Source of the DNA: Listeria monocytogenes
GTDB taxonomy: Bacteria > Bacillota > Bacilli > Lactobacillales > Listeriaceae
Direction: 5' to 3'
Assembly: GCF_013282665.1 (NCBI RefSeq)
Contig: NZ_CP054041.1
Coordinates: 1,336,001-1,400,000 of the forward strand
Length of the DNA stretch: 64,000 nt
Shown piece by piece: positions 20,760-29,829 of the stretch; the stretch's first letter is position 1; every line of letters begins with the position of its first letter. The notes beneath the pieces are model-generated. The model was given only the letters and a program-made list of their open reading frames with translations. It was not told the DNA's origin and ran no database searches. The position numbers were made by a program, and so were the translations under genes.

Positions 20760-20783
20760 AGTTATTAGTGAGGTGGAAAATAA

Positions 20784-21041
20784 ATGCCAAAAACCATTGC
20801 AAGCATTAAGACGAATTTAGATTCTAGATTAGGTAAAGCATTGACATTGAAAGCAAACGGTGGTCGTAAGAAAACGATTGAACGTTGCGGTATCCTAGCT
20901 GAAACATATCCATCCGTTTTCATTGTGGAGCTTGATCAAGATGAAAACAACTTTGAAAGAGTATCCTACAGTTACACGGATATCTTAACAGATGCAGTAG
21001 AACTTGTATTTACAGATGATAATAAAGAATTAGCTTTGTAA
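20784..21041 (+). CDS. veg: Veg protein
   Basis: A conserved 85-residue Firmicute protein ([20 protein letters not shown], then [12 protein letters not shown]). In B. subtilis Veg stimulates biofilm formation by acting against SinR; Listeria lacks that matrix operon, so the role here is open. It is a monocistronic gene with its own strong promoter and terminator. The neighbouring sporulation genes yabG and sspF of Bacillus are absent. Confidence 0.93.
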   Translation: MPKTIASIKTNLDSRLGKALTLKANGGRKKTIERCGILAETYPSVFIVELDQDENNFERVSYSYTDILTDAVELVFTDDNKELAL

Positions 21042-21055
21042 TGAAGCTGAAGTAG

Positions 21056-21083
21056 CCGAACCATCTAGCGTGGTTCGGTTTTT
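21056..21083 (+). terminator. Terminator of veg
   Basis: CCGAACCA pairs with TGGTTCGG, followed by T5. Confidence 0.88.
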
Positions 21084-21179
21084 GCTATACATAGAAGTTG
21101 TTTTGGGCCGCTAGCTACATATTTTTTCTTTCGTATGATAGAATAGAAAAAGAGATTTTGAACGCGGAGGCCAAGAAAA

Positions 21180-22055
21180 ATGAAAATAAGCATAACAGCA
21201 CCAGCTAAAATTAATCTTTCACTTGATGCGCTGTACAAACGTGAGGATGGCTATCATGAAGTGGAAATGGTGATGACAACAATCGACCTTGCTGACAGAT
21301 TATACTTAGAACGCTTAGATGAAGACAAAATTGTGCTAGATGTAAAAGCGCACTTTATTCCGGAAGATCGTCGTAACTTAATTTATCAAGCGGCTCTTCT
21401 TTTGAAAAAGCGTTTTGATGTAAAGATGGGTGTGCGCATTACAATTGATAAGCACATTCCTGTTTCTGCGGGACTTGCTGGTGGTAGTTCAGATGCGGCG
21501 GCAGCGCTCAAAGGCTTGAATATTATTTGGGAACTTGGTCTTTCGATAGAAGAATTAGCTGAAATTAGTTCGGAAATTGGTTCTGATATCGCGTTTTGCG
21601 TATACGGAGGAACGGCACTAGCAACAGGCCGCGGTGAAAAAATTTCTGCGTTACCTAATATGCCCGGTTGCTGGATTGTGCTGGCTAAACCGAGCATCAG
21701 CGTGTCAACACCAACCATCTATAAAGAACTTCAAGTAGATAATGTAGAACACCCAGACACTGAAAAAATGATTGAATCCATCAAAAATGGTGATTTAGAC
21801 GGAATTTTTGCGTCAACAGGAAATGTACTAGAATCGGTAACATTAGAAAAGAATCCACAAGTTAAACGAATAAAAGATCGGATGTTAGCGTTTGGTGCTG
21901 AGGCGGCTCTAATGAGTGGTAGCGGTCCGACGGTGTTTGCGCTCATCAAACAGTACTCCAGAGCAAAACGTGTCTATAACGGCTTGCGTGGCTTTTGTGA
22001 GGAAGTCTATATGGTTAGACCGTGGAGTGAAGGCGAGAGCGATATAAATAAATAA
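21180..22055 (+). CDS. ispE: 4-diphosphocytidyl-2-C-methyl-D-erythritol kinase
   Basis: This 291-residue GHMP-family kinase carries out the fourth step of the non-mevalonate isoprenoid pathway. The ATP loop is [17 protein letters not shown] (about residues 92-108); [12 protein letters not shown] opens the protein and [12 protein letters not shown] is the C-terminal GHMP motif. L. monocytogenes keeps both isoprenoid pathways, unlike most firmicutes. The start follows GCGGAGG. Confidence 0.95.
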   Translation: MKISITAPAKINLSLDALYKREDGYHEVEMVMTTIDLADRLYLERLDEDKIVLDVKAHFIPEDRRNLIYQAALLLKKRFDVKMGVRITIDKHIPVSAGLAGGSSDAAAALKGLNIIWELGLSIEELAEISSEIGSDIAFCVYGGTALATGRGEKISALPNMPGCWIVLAKPSISVSTPTIYKELQVDNVEHPDTEKMIESIKNGDLDGIFASTGNVLESVTLEKNPQVKRIKDRMLAFGAEAALMSGSGPTVFALIKQYSRAKRVYNGLRGFCEEVYMVRPWSEGESDINK

Positions 22056-22080
22056 CGAATGAATGAGAGGGGTCAAAGAA

Positions 22081-22818
22081 ATGAGAATTATTTTTAATGC
22101 AGATGATTTTGGAATTAGCCCAGGAGCAGTTTATGGTATTTTAGAGTCTTATAAGCGAGGCGTTGTAAAATCTACTACGCTGCTAGCTAATAGTCCGGCG
22201 TTTGATTTGGCGGTAGAAGTAGCGAAAGAAAACCCGGGTCTCGATATTGGTGCGCATTTGACCCTGACGTTCGGTTCTCCAGTTCTTCAAGGTCTAGAAA
22301 CGCTAACGGATGATGATGGACGTTTTCGCAGAAATTATACAGCGCTTGAAAACGGATTAGCGGATGTAGATATGAATGAGGTGGAACGAGAATTAACTGC
22401 ACAAATAGAGAAAATTTTAGATGCAGGCATTACTATTTCTCATTTTGATACACATCACTCAATTGAGCCATTAATTTATCCTGTGCAGCATAAACTGGCA
22501 GAAAAATACGGTGTGAGCATTAGACGTCATTCTGATGTTTCAGATTTTGGGGCTATAAAAACACCTGATTTATTTGCTACAGAGTTTTATGCAGACGGTG
22601 TATCTTTTGAAACAATCAAAAAATTAGTGCAAGAGCATATTGGAACGAATGATGTAGTCGAAGTGATGACGCATCCTGCATATATTGACGAAACATTGCG
22701 CGAGATATCTAGTTATGTAGAGCCGCGCATCAAAGAAGTTTCGATTCTAACTTCCAGAGAATTACAAGCATATTTAGGCCAACAAGAAGTAGAGATTATT
22801 AGTTTTCGCGATTTATAA
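22081..22818 (+). CDS. YdjC/ChbG-family carbohydrate deacetylase
   Basis: The 245-residue protein begins with the metal motif FNADDFGIS and carries the His pairs DTHHSIE and HPAYID. These are the metal ligands and catalytic residues of the ChbG/YdjC family, which removes acetyl groups from chitooligosaccharides. The start at 22081 follows AGAGGGG; an ATG 18 bases upstream overlaps it. The physiological substrate is not clear, and no chitobiose genes flank it. It probably shares the ispE transcript. Confidence 0.85.
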   Translation: MRIIFNADDFGISPGAVYGILESYKRGVVKSTTLLANSPAFDLAVEVAKENPGLDIGAHLTLTFGSPVLQGLETLTDDDGRFRRNYTALENGLADVDMNEVERELTAQIEKILDAGITISHFDTHHSIEPLIYPVQHKLAEKYGVSIRRHSDVSDFGAIKTPDLFATEFYADGVSFETIKKLVQEHIGTNDVVEVMTHPAYIDETLREISSYVEPRIKEVSILTSRELQAYLGQQEVEIISFRDL

Positions 22819-22825
22819 GAGCATG

Positions 22826-22862
22826 GGCCTGCCAAAGGATGTTTATTTGGCAGGCTTTTCGT
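22826..22862 (+). terminator. Terminator of the YdjC gene
   Basis: GCCTGCCAA pairs with TTGGCAGGC, followed by TTTT. Confidence 0.8.
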
Positions 22863-22981
22863 TAGGTTAAAATAATAAATGTTGTCAATTTTATAGAAAA
22901 CGTTTTATAATAGAGAAAATACGGACAAAATACGTGAAATTGCTTTTTAATATACGGAATTTTATCAAAGGGAGAGAGATT

Positions 22982-23800
22982 ATGAAGATTCGTCGCAGTG
23001 AACGATTAATTGATATGACGCAGTTTCTATTATCGCATCCGCGAAAGCTAGTGCCGCTTACGATGTTTGCTGAACGTTATGGCTCAGCTAAGTCTTCTAT
23101 TAGTGAAGATTTGGTCATCATAAAGAAAACATTTGAAGATAGAGGGATTGGTACGCTTGAAACTGTTCCGGGTGCTGCTGGTGGTGTACAGTACATTTCG
23201 ATAGCGGGAAATGATGATGTGCTAGATTTTGTGCACACACTATGTAATAGAATTGCGGAACCGAACCGTTTGCTTCCAGGTGGCTATTTGTACTTATCTG
23301 ATTTGCTTGGAGAACCAGTTACACTTAAAGCAATTGGTAAAATTTTAGCAACAAAATTCAATAACCAAAAAATAGATGCGATTATGACTGTTGCGACTAA
23401 AGGGATTCCGATTGCGCAAGCGGTTGCTGAACATTTAAGTGTTCCATTTGTTATTGTAAGGCGTGATAGCAAAGTAACAGAAGGCTCCACAGTGAGCATT
23501 AACTATGTTTCCGGTTCATCCAAACGAATCGAAAAAATGGAATTATCTAAACGCAGCCTGGCTGAAGGATCCAACGTAGTAATCGTGGATGACTTCATGA
23601 AAGCTGGCGGAACGATTAATGGCATGAAAAATCTGCTAGAAGAATTTAATGCACATTTAGTTGGAATTGGCGTGCTAGTTGAATCTGAATATGCGGAAGA
23701 ACGTTTAGTAGATGATTATGTATCTCTCGTAAAAATAAAAAATGTAAATATGAAAGAAAAACAAATCGAAGTCGTTGACGGCAATTATTTTAATAGTTGA
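22982..23800 (+). CDS. purR: Purine operon repressor
   Basis: This 272-residue protein has an N-terminal winged helix (1-74; RRSERLIDMTQFLL) joined to a phosphoribosyltransferase-like domain with the PRPP loop VVIVDDFMKAGGTING (about residues 200-215). In B. subtilis PurR represses purine genes and PRPP relieves it, which links it to prs downstream. The start at 22982 follows GGGAGAG. No clear PurBox was found before the gene. Confidence 0.95.
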   Translation: MKIRRSERLIDMTQFLLSHPRKLVPLTMFAERYGSAKSSISEDLVIIKKTFEDRGIGTLETVPGAAGGVQYISIAGNDDVLDFVHTLCNRIAEPNRLLPGGYLYLSDLLGEPVTLKAIGKILATKFNNQKIDAIMTVATKGIPIAQAVAEHLSVPFVIVRRDSKVTEGSTVSINYVSGSSKRIEKMELSKRSLAEGSNVVIVDDFMKAGGTINGMKNLLEEFNAHLVGIGVLVESEYAEERLVDDYVSLVKIKNVNMKEKQIEVVDGNYFNS

Positions 23801-23803
23801 GTT

Positions 23804-23840
23804 TAAACCCTGGAAAATATTCTGGGGTTTTTCTTTTTTT
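23804..23840 (+). terminator. Terminator of purR
   Basis: AAACCC pairs with GGGGTTT around an imperfect inner stem (GGA with TTC), followed by a long T-tract. Confidence 0.75.
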
Positions 23841-23973
23841 GGATGAATTGCTACTAAAAACAAATCAGCCCTCCGACGTACTTCACTCAATTAACTTTTG
23901 TGGTAGAATGGATTCTATCGTTACTACATAAAATTCAAGGCTTCTACACTTTAGAAGCAGAAGGAGAACAGTC

Positions 23974-24651
23974 ATGAAAAAATGGGTTAAATGGTTAATT
24001 GTTATCGTTATTATCGCAGTAGTAGCCGTTGGTGCGGTTTTCTTACTGTCGAAAAATAGTGGCTCCGTAACACAAGAAAAATTAGTCACAGCTAAAGTAA
24101 AACAAGGAGATTTAAAAATCAATGCTACTGGAACCGGCGCAATTTCCCCGGAAAACACACAAGTTCCAGATTACGACGAACTTCAATTAGTAGCGCAAAT
24201 GGACGAACTTGATATTCCTAACATCAAGAAAGACCAAGAAGTAAAAATCACCGTAACAGCACTTCCTGACAAAACATACACTGGGAAAGTCAAAGAAATC
24301 GCAGAACAAGGTCAAGTTCAAAACGGCGTATCTAGCTTCTCTGTCATCATTTCGCTTGATAAAACAGATGATTTAAAAGCAGGAATGACTGCCGATGCTT
24401 CCATTTTAGTAAATGAGAAAAAAGAGGCGCTATACGTACCGATTGAAGCTGTTCAAAAAGACAGTGATGACAAATATTATGTATTAGTTCCAGAAGAGAA
24501 AGATAATGGTCAAACGAAAAAAGTGAAGAAATTTGTAGAAACTGGTCTTCATAACGAAGATAATATCGAAATCACAAAAGGCGTTAAAAAAGACGAAAAA
24601 GTAATCCTTCCTACACAAGAAACTTCGACGGTTCCAGGTGCTCCTAGCTAA
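23974..24651 (+). CDS. Membrane-fusion (HlyD-like) subunit of an ABC exporter
   Basis: A 225-residue protein with one N-terminal membrane helix (about residues 5-25) and an adaptor body (KVKQGDLKINATGTGAIS to QVKITVTALPDKTYTGKV, quoted in part). It is shorter than usual: after the first lipoyl half-motif it passes directly to the barrel domain, and the coiled-coil hairpin is missing. It forms a set with the ATPase and permease behind it. Such MacAB-like systems export antimicrobial peptides, lipids or proteins; the substrate here is unknown. Matches lmo0193 from memory. Confidence 0.85.
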   Translation: MKKWVKWLIVIVIIAVVAVGAVFLLSKNSGSVTQEKLVTAKVKQGDLKINATGTGAISPENTQVPDYDELQLVAQMDELDIPNIKKDQEVKITVTALPDKTYTGKVKEIAEQGQVQNGVSSFSVIISLDKTDDLKAGMTADASILVNEKKEALYVPIEAVQKDSDDKYYVLVPEEKDNGQTKKVKKFVETGLHNEDNIEITKGVKKDEKVILPTQETSTVPGAPS

Positions 24652-24699
24652 GTTTTTTGTAAGTACAAATCAGACAAATTGTATGAAGGAGGGATAAAC

Positions 24700-25392
24700 A
24701 TGCCAAAACCGCTAATTGACATGAAAAATTTAACAAAAACGTATACGCTAGGCGGAGAGACTTTTAAAGCATTAGACGATGTTACTTTTACCGTTGAGCA
24801 AGGCGAGTTTTTATCCATCGTTGGCCCGTCTGGTTCCGGTAAATCCACTTTAATGAATATGATTGGTTGTTTAGATGTTCCAGATGAAGGCAGCTATCAC
24901 CTTGATAGTGTAGATGTTTTTAAACTAAGCGATAATAAACTATCCGAAATCAGAAACAAAAAAATTGGCTTTATTTTTCAGCAGTTTAATTTACTTCCTA
25001 AATTATCTGCCTTCGAAAATGTGGAATTGCCACTAATTTATGCAGGGCTTAGCGTTTCCGCTCGAGAAAAAGCTGCTATCGAATGTTTGGAAAAAGTAGG
25101 TTTACTTGAAAAACGCAGAAATCTGCCAACGCAACTTTCCGGTGGACAACAACAACGTGTGGCTATTGCTAGAGCGCTTGCTGGAAAACCGCAAATTTTA
25201 CTAGCAGATGAGCCAACTGGTGCGCTCGATTCGAAAACAGGTAAAGAAGTAATGGGAATACTGCAAGAATTGAATCGTGCAGGAAACACAATCGTTATGA
25301 TTACGCACGATCCAACAATCGCCTCATACGGTACAAGAAGTATCCGTATTCAAGATGGTAAATTATTCCATGAGGAGGCGACGCAAGCATGA
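24700..25392 (+). CDS. MacB/LolD-type ABC transporter ATPase
   Basis: A 230-residue ATPase with Walker A GPSGSGKST (about residue 43), Q-loop FIFQQFNLLPKLS, signature LSGGQQQR and Walker B ILLADEPTGALD, followed by the switch His in MITHD. The start at 24700 follows GAAGGAGG. Its stop overlaps the permease start (ATGA), so the two are coupled. Confidence 0.93.
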   Translation: MPKPLIDMKNLTKTYTLGGETFKALDDVTFTVEQGEFLSIVGPSGSGKSTLMNMIGCLDVPDEGSYHLDSVDVFKLSDNKLSEIRNKKIGFIFQQFNLLPKLSAFENVELPLIYAGLSVSAREKAAIECLEKVGLLEKRRNLPTQLSGGQQQRVAIARALAGKPQILLADEPTGALDSKTGKEVMGILQELNRAGNTIVMITHDPTIASYGTRSIRIQDGKLFHEEATQA

Positions 25393-26597
25393 ACGTTCTC
25401 CAAAGCATGAAAATGGCATGGAAACAATTAAAAGCAAGTAAATTAAGATCTTTTCTAACTATGCTAGGTATTATCATCGGTGTTGCGTCAGTTATCCTTT
25501 TAGTATCACTAGGAAATGGAGTAACACAAGAAGTCGATGATCAAATGGGCGATTTGGGTTCTAATTTAATTACCGTAGTTAATAGCTCTGTTAATCCAAA
25601 CGACAAATATACGTATGATGAAGTAATGAAATATCAAAATATTGATGGTGTCAAAAGCGTTTCTCCAGAATTATCTGGTCAAGTGAATGCGACTTTTGAT
25701 TATAAGAGTTCAAGTAATAAGGTGATAGGGACGAATGACCAGTACAAGGCCGCACGTAGCCTAGAAATGAAAGAAGGGCGTTTCCTACTACCGATTGATA
25801 CCGAATATGGCCAGAAAGTAGCTGTAATAGGCTCTACGGTAGCAAGTGATCTATTTGGTTTCGGTGATCCGATTGGTGAAACTATTAGATTAAACGGAAT
25901 GCCATATAAAGTTGTTGGTGTCTTGAAAGAAAAAGGCGCCTCCATGATGGGGTCCAGCGATGATCAAATCTTTATTCCGATTTCTTCCGCTCAAAGACTC
26001 CTAAAAGATACAAATGTCCGTACTATTTACGTAGAAACAAAATCAGCTGAAGACGTAGATTTTGTAGTAAATACACTAGAATCCCGTCTTGCTATTAAAT
26101 TCGGCGATGAAAAAGAACAAGAAAAAAATGCTTCATCTGCCCAAATGGGACCATCTTATCAAGTCATTAATCAACAAGAGATTCTGAATGCTTTTAATAC
26201 GATTAGTACGACTTTGACTACTGCGCTTGGTGCGATTGCTGCCATTTCGCTTGTGGTTGGTGGTATAGGAATTATGAACATCATGCTAGTTTCTGTTAGT
26301 GAGAGAACGAGAGAAATTGGTATAAGAAAAGCGCTCGGAGCTAAAAAACGAGCTATTTTGCTACAATTCCTAATCGAATCCATCGTTATTAGTGTCTGTG
26401 GTGGGGTTATCGGTATTATAATCGGTGTCTCGGGAGCGCTCATATTTGGTTCCGTAGCAGGCATATCATCTGGAATAACTGCAGGAACCATTATCTTCTC
26501 CTTTGTATTTTCTCTATGTATCGGAGTGATATTTGGTATCGCGCCTGCTAACAAAGCTTCTAAATTAAGACCAATTGACGCATTAAGATCAGAATAA
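25389..26597 (+). CDS. MacB-type ABC transporter permease
   Basis: A 402-residue permease with the MacB topology: one N-terminal helix (about residues 18-40), a large extracytoplasmic domain (about 45-270), then three helices forming the FtsX domain (VVGGIGIMNIMLVSVSERTREIGIRK shown in part, with the coupling motif REIGIRKALGA). It works with the two preceding genes as a tripartite pump of the mechanotransmission type. A role in peptide resistance is possible; no two-component system lies next to it. Confidence 0.92.
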   Translation: MNVLQSMKMAWKQLKASKLRSFLTMLGIIIGVASVILLVSLGNGVTQEVDDQMGDLGSNLITVVNSSVNPNDKYTYDEVMKYQNIDGVKSVSPELSGQVNATFDYKSSSNKVIGTNDQYKAARSLEMKEGRFLLPIDTEYGQKVAVIGSTVASDLFGFGDPIGETIRLNGMPYKVVGVLKEKGASMMGSSDDQIFIPISSAQRLLKDTNVRTIYVETKSAEDVDFVVNTLESRLAIKFGDEKEQEKNASSAQMGPSYQVINQQEILNAFNTISTTLTTALGAIAAISLVVGGIGIMNIMLVSVSERTREIGIRKALGAKKRAILLQFLIESIVISVCGGVIGIIIGVSGALIFGSVAGISSGITAGTIIFSFVFSLCIGVIFGIAPANKASKLRPIDALRSE

Positions 26598-26601
26598 ACG
26601 A

Positions 26602-26642
26602 AAAAGAAATCCGGAATAACTAGTTTCGGGTTTCTTTTTTTT
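26602..26642 (+). terminator. Terminator of the exporter operon
   Basis: AAAAGAAATCCG pairs with CGGGTTTCTTTT, followed by T-run. Confidence 0.85.
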
Positions 26643-26877
26643 ACAAAATCAGCTATCAAGTTGTCTTGTCATCTATATTTAATCTTTTTGTCACAATTAA
26701 ACGCTTTCAATATTCGGTTTTGATAAAAAATGTAGAATAAAAATAAAATTAATTGCCGAATCGTGCATTAGAATGGGATTTTTGGGGTATACAGTGTTTG
26801 TTGGCTAATTAGGAAAAATGGGATAGAGGAGTATAAAATTGTAAATATATGAGCTCTGCAAACTCACAAATCTTCTA

Positions 26878-26895
26878 ATAATTGTATACAATTAT
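26878..26895. promoter_or_regulatory. Perfect 18-bp palindrome, candidate operator
   Basis: ATAATTGTATACAATTAT is identical to its reverse complement. Its ten-base core TTGTATACAA recurs 138 bases downstream. The regulator is unknown. Confidence 0.45.
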
Positions 26896-27019
26896 ATCTA
26901 AAAAATGACAAATCTAATACCGTTTTACTGGTGTTATTGCGTATAAAATAGTATGATGATTACAGATTGATACTGTTGTGGCAATGGTTTTGGGGTTTTT
27001 GTGAATATATTGATAAAAA

Positions 27020-27029
27020 TTGTATACAA
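27020..27029. promoter_or_regulatory. Second TTGTATACAA palindrome
   Basis: The same ten-base core as at 26882-26891. Two copies of one palindrome in a region without genes suggest a looped or paired operator. Confidence 0.4.
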
Positions 27030-27282
27030 AACAAAAACTAGAAGGAACAATCTGAAAATGTCAACGCTTTTCCGAAAAAAACTATTTTTTTTAGATTACA
27101 ATTCACAAAGTTGTCAAATTTAGTTTTTTTTATTATTATGTTCATAGGGAAGAATTTTACGTGAATATTGCTTGCTTTATAAAAGTAATTTTTTCTATGG
27201 GGGAATTTTTCTCGAGTGTGTACTTAAGTTGCATGTGAGCATTGTTTACTAGCAGCGCAACTAGATTAAGGTGGTGAAGATA

Positions 27283-27591
27283 ATGGAGATTACAGATGTG
27301 AGATTACGACGTGTTGAGACAGATGGGAGAATGAAAGCTATTTCTTCAATAACGATTGACGGTGAGTTTGTTATTCACGACATTCGTGTCATCGATGGCA
27401 ACGAGGGTTTGTTCGTAGCTATGCCTAGTAAACGTACGCCGGATGGTGAGTTTAGAGATATCGCTCATCCAATTAACTCAGGCACCCGTGCAAAAATTCA
27501 AGAAGCCGTTTTAGCTGCTTATGAAGTAGCGGACGAACCAGCAGTAAATGAAGAAAGTTCTGCAGACGAAAGTGTTGTAGAAGAAAACTAA
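27283..27591 (+). CDS. spoVG: SpoVG RNA/DNA-binding regulator, copy 1
   Basis: A 102-residue Spo[19 protein letters not shown] opening, the HDIRVIDGN core and the [10 protein letters not shown] segment, then an acidic tail. In Staphylococcus and Listeria SpoVG binds nucleic acid and acts as a global regulator of virulence, carbon use and lysozyme resistance. The ATG at 27283 is used; GTG at 27271 overlaps the ribosome binding site. A second copy follows 118 bases later. Confidence 0.93.
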   Translation: MEITDVRLRRVETDGRMKAISSITIDGEFVIHDIRVIDGNEGLFVAMPSKRTPDGEFRDIAHPINSGTRAKIQEAVLAAYEVADEPAVNEESSADESVVEEN

Positions 27592-27709
27592 AAAATCCTC
27601 GGTTAGGGAGAACGTTGTTGGGAACAGCTGGGGGATAAATACCTAAGATTTTAGCTGGGATAAGCAGATTCTTTTTGAAAGAGGCAAATGGGATAAGGAG
27701 TGACTAATA

Positions 27710-28018
27710 ATGCAAGTAACAGATGTGAGATTACGTCGTGTAGAAACTGATGGAAGAATGAGAGCGATTGCTTCAATCACTTTAGATGAGGAATTTGTAG
27801 TTCATGATATTCGCGTTATTGATGGGAATAACGGTTTATTCGTAGCTATGCCAAGTAAACGTGGTGTTGACGGTGAATTCCGTGATATCGCGCATCCAAT
27901 TAATTCCGACACTCGTGCAAAAATTCAAGAAGTAGTTTTAGCTGAATATGAGCGCGTTGGTGAAGAAGAAGCTACTGCAGTAACAGAAGAAGAATCTGAA
28001 TCCGTTTCTGCTGAATAA
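27710..28018 (+). CDS. spoVG: SpoVG RNA/DNA-binding regulator, copy 2
   Basis: A 102-residue tandem paralogue with the same core ([30 protein letters not shown]) and a different acidic tail. There is no terminator with a T-run between the copies, so they may share a transcript, but the second has its own AAGGAGTG site. Most Firmicutes have one copy; the tandem is typical of Listeria. Confidence 0.93.
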
Positions 28019-28030
28019 TTTAGAATTTTC

Positions 28031-28058
28031 AAGGGCTGGCTTAGAGCTAGCCCTTTTT
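28031..28058 (+). terminator. Terminator of the spoVG pair
   Basis: AAGGGCTGGC pairs with GCTAGCCCTT, followed by T5. Confidence 0.88.
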
Positions 28059-28093
28059 GTGTAGAAGAAGCACGAAAAAAATCATAAATAGCC

Positions 28094-28122
28094 TTGGTCT
28101 TCTATTTTGGCTATGGTATAAT
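28094..28122 (+). promoter_or_regulatory. Promoter of the glmU leader
   Basis: TTGGTC and TATAAT with a 17-base spacer; the -10 is also extended (TGGTATAAT). Transcription would begin near 28129 and run through the leader ORF to the hairpin at 28293. Confidence 0.75.
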
Positions 28123-28159
28123 TAATAGCAGATTATAAAAACAGGAAGGGGAATTTTAA

Positions 28160-28285
28160 ATGATGTTGCAAAATCAGATCCGTTTTAGAAAGCTTTTTTG
28201 TAGCATAAGTGTAAATTCTTCCTTTGGTAAGCAAATAAATAATCATATTGTATCTTTCGGAATTTTCAAACAAATAAAACTTTAA
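28160..28285 (+). CDS. Leader peptide candidate of glmU
   Basis: A 41-codon ORF (MMLQNQIRFRKLFCSISVNS and on to KQIKL) has a good ribosome binding site GGAAGGGG ten bases upstream. It ends a few bases before a terminator-like hairpin. The peptide is basic and shows no known motif. The arrangement promoter, small ORF, terminator, then glmU resembles a translational attenuator, though it could equally be an independent small mRNA. Confidence 0.45.
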   Translation: MMLQNQIRFRKLFCSISVNSSFGKQINNHIVSFGIFKQIKL

Positions 28286-28288
28286 ATT

Positions 28289-28323
28289 TAATCTTTACCT
28301 AAAAAATGTGGGTAAGGTTTTTT
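28289..28323 (+). terminator. Terminator or attenuator before glmU
   Basis: CTTTACC pairs with GGTAAGG (one G-U pair) across an 11-base loop, followed by TTTTTT. It ends a possible RNA of about 195 bases and lies 83 bases before the glmU start. Confidence 0.65.
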
Positions 28324-28405
28324 ATTTGGGCGCATTCTTGAAAAAAAGCGAATTTTACGTTATCATTCATAGTGGATGAATAGTGAATATTGGAGGTTCT
28401 ATATA

Positions 28406-29779
28406 ATGTCAAAACGATATGCTGTAGTGCTTGCTGCTGGCCAAGGCACACGGATGAAATCAAAACTTTACAAAGTATTGCATCCTGTTTGTGGAAAACC
28501 AATGGTCGAACATGTAGTAGATCAAATTTCGACGCTTAATGTTGATAAAGTGGTTACAATTGTAGGTCACGGAGCGGAGAAAGTACAAGAGCATTTAGCT
28601 GGTAAAAGCGAGTTTGTAAAGCAAGAAGAGCAACTTGGGACGGCGCATGCGGTACTTCAAGCGAAAGAGGAACTTGCAGGAAAAGATGGTGTGACGCTTG
28701 TTGTTTGTGGAGATACGCCTTTAATTGAAGCTAGTACGATGGAAGCTTTACTTAAATATCATCACGAAAAACGTGCAAAAGCAACTATTCTTACAACGGT
28801 TATTGAAGATCCTACAGGTTACGGTCGTATTATTCGTGATGACCTAGGCATTGTAGAAAAAATAGTCGAACATAAAGATGCGACAGAAAAAGAACAACGG
28901 ATTTCAGAAATTAACACTGGGACATATTGCTTTGATAATAAAGCTCTTTTTGAAGCGTTAGAGAATGTTTCTAATGATAATGTGCAAGGAGAATATTACT
29001 TACCAGATGTTATTAAAATTTTAAAAGATTCGGATGAAGTGGTTGCGGCTTACAGAATGGAGTCTTTCGAAGAGTCACTAGGAGTGAACGACCGAATTGC
29101 TCTAGCTGAAGCATCTAAATTAATGCAACGTCGAATTAACGAAAATCATATGCGTAATGGAGTAACGCTTGTTAATCCAGAAAGTACGTATATTGATATA
29201 GATGTAAAAATTGGTCAAGATACAGTAATTGAACCCGGAGTTATGCTTCGTGGGAAAACTGTAATCGGTGATGATTGTGTGGTTACAAGCGGCTCGGAAA
29301 TCGTAAATAGTGTTATCGGTGAACGAGTAAACGTCAGAACTTCTTCTATTTTCGAAAGTAAAGTTGGCGATGATGTTCAAATTGGCCCGTATGCGCACTT
29401 AAGACCAGAATCTGATATTCACGACCATGTGAAAATCGGAAACTACGTCGAAACGAAAAAAGCAGTTGTTGGTGAAGGGACTAAATTACCACATTTCATA
29501 TACATGGGAGATGCGGAAATTGGTAAAAACGTCAATGTTGGTTGTGGAAGTATTGCGGTTAATTATGACGGCAAAAATAAAGCGAAAACTATCATTGGTG
29601 ACGATGTCTTTGTTGGTTGCAACTCAAACTTGGTTGCGCCTGTCAAAGTGGGCGACAGAGCTTTCATAGCTGCTGGTTCTACGATTACAAAAGATGTTCC
29701 TGATGACGCGCTAGGCATTGCTCGCGCGAAACAAGACAACAAGCTTGGTTATGCGAAACATTTAAATCATGGTAAATAA
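28406..29779 (+). CDS. glmU: Bifunctional GlmU: GlcN-1-P acetyltransferase / GlcNAc-1-P uridylyltransferase
   Basis: This 457-residue enzyme makes UDP-GlcNAc, the precursor of peptidoglycan and teichoic acids. The N-terminal Rossmann domain has [19 protein letters not shown] (about residues 8-26). The C-terminal half is a left-handed beta helix of hexapeptide repeats (about 250-440) with the acetyltransferase residues near GNYVETKKA and NYDGKNK. The start at 28406 follows TGGAGG. It is followed by prs, as in B. subtilis. Confidence 0.97.
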   Translation: MSKRYAVVLAAGQGTRMKSKLYKVLHPVCGKPMVEHVVDQISTLNVDKVVTIVGHGAEKVQEHLAGKSEFVKQEEQLGTAHAVLQAKEELAGKDGVTLVVCGDTPLIEASTMEALLKYHHEKRAKATILTTVIEDPTGYGRIIRDDLGIVEKIVEHKDATEKEQRISEINTGTYCFDNKALFEALENVSNDNVQGEYYLPDVIKILKDSDEVVAAYRMESFEESLGVNDRIALAEASKLMQRRINENHMRNGVTLVNPESTYIDIDVKIGQDTVIEPGVMLRGKTVIGDDCVVTSGSEIVNSVIGERVNVRTSSIFESKVGDDVQIGPYAHLRPESDIHDHVKIGNYVETKKAVVGEGTKLPHFIYMGDAEIGKNVNVGCGSIAVNYDGKNKAKTIIGDDVFVGCNSNLVAPVKVGDRAFIAAGSTITKDVPDDALGIARAKQDNKLGYAKHLNHGK

Positions 29780-29829
29780 TTTCCATTTGGGAATTTTAAA
29801 ATTTTAATAAAAAATAGTGGAGGCTGATT

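Larger units (their letters stand above)
26643..27282. other. Long AT-rich non-coding region upstream of spoVG
   Basis: About 640 bases have no ORF of note. It holds an 18-bp perfect palindrome ATAATTGTATACAATTAT at 26878-26895 and its core TTGTATACAA again at 27020-27029. AACGCTTT boxes resembling half cre sites occur near 26701 and 27064. The spoVG ribosome binding site AAGGTGG ends the region. A long spoVG leader or a small RNA may be encoded here, but no hairpin with a good T-run was found. Confidence 0.5.

Noticed and set aside
26690..27075. cre sites upstream of spoVG
   Set aside because: The AACGCTTT boxes match only part of the CcpA consensus, with at least two mismatches in conserved positions.
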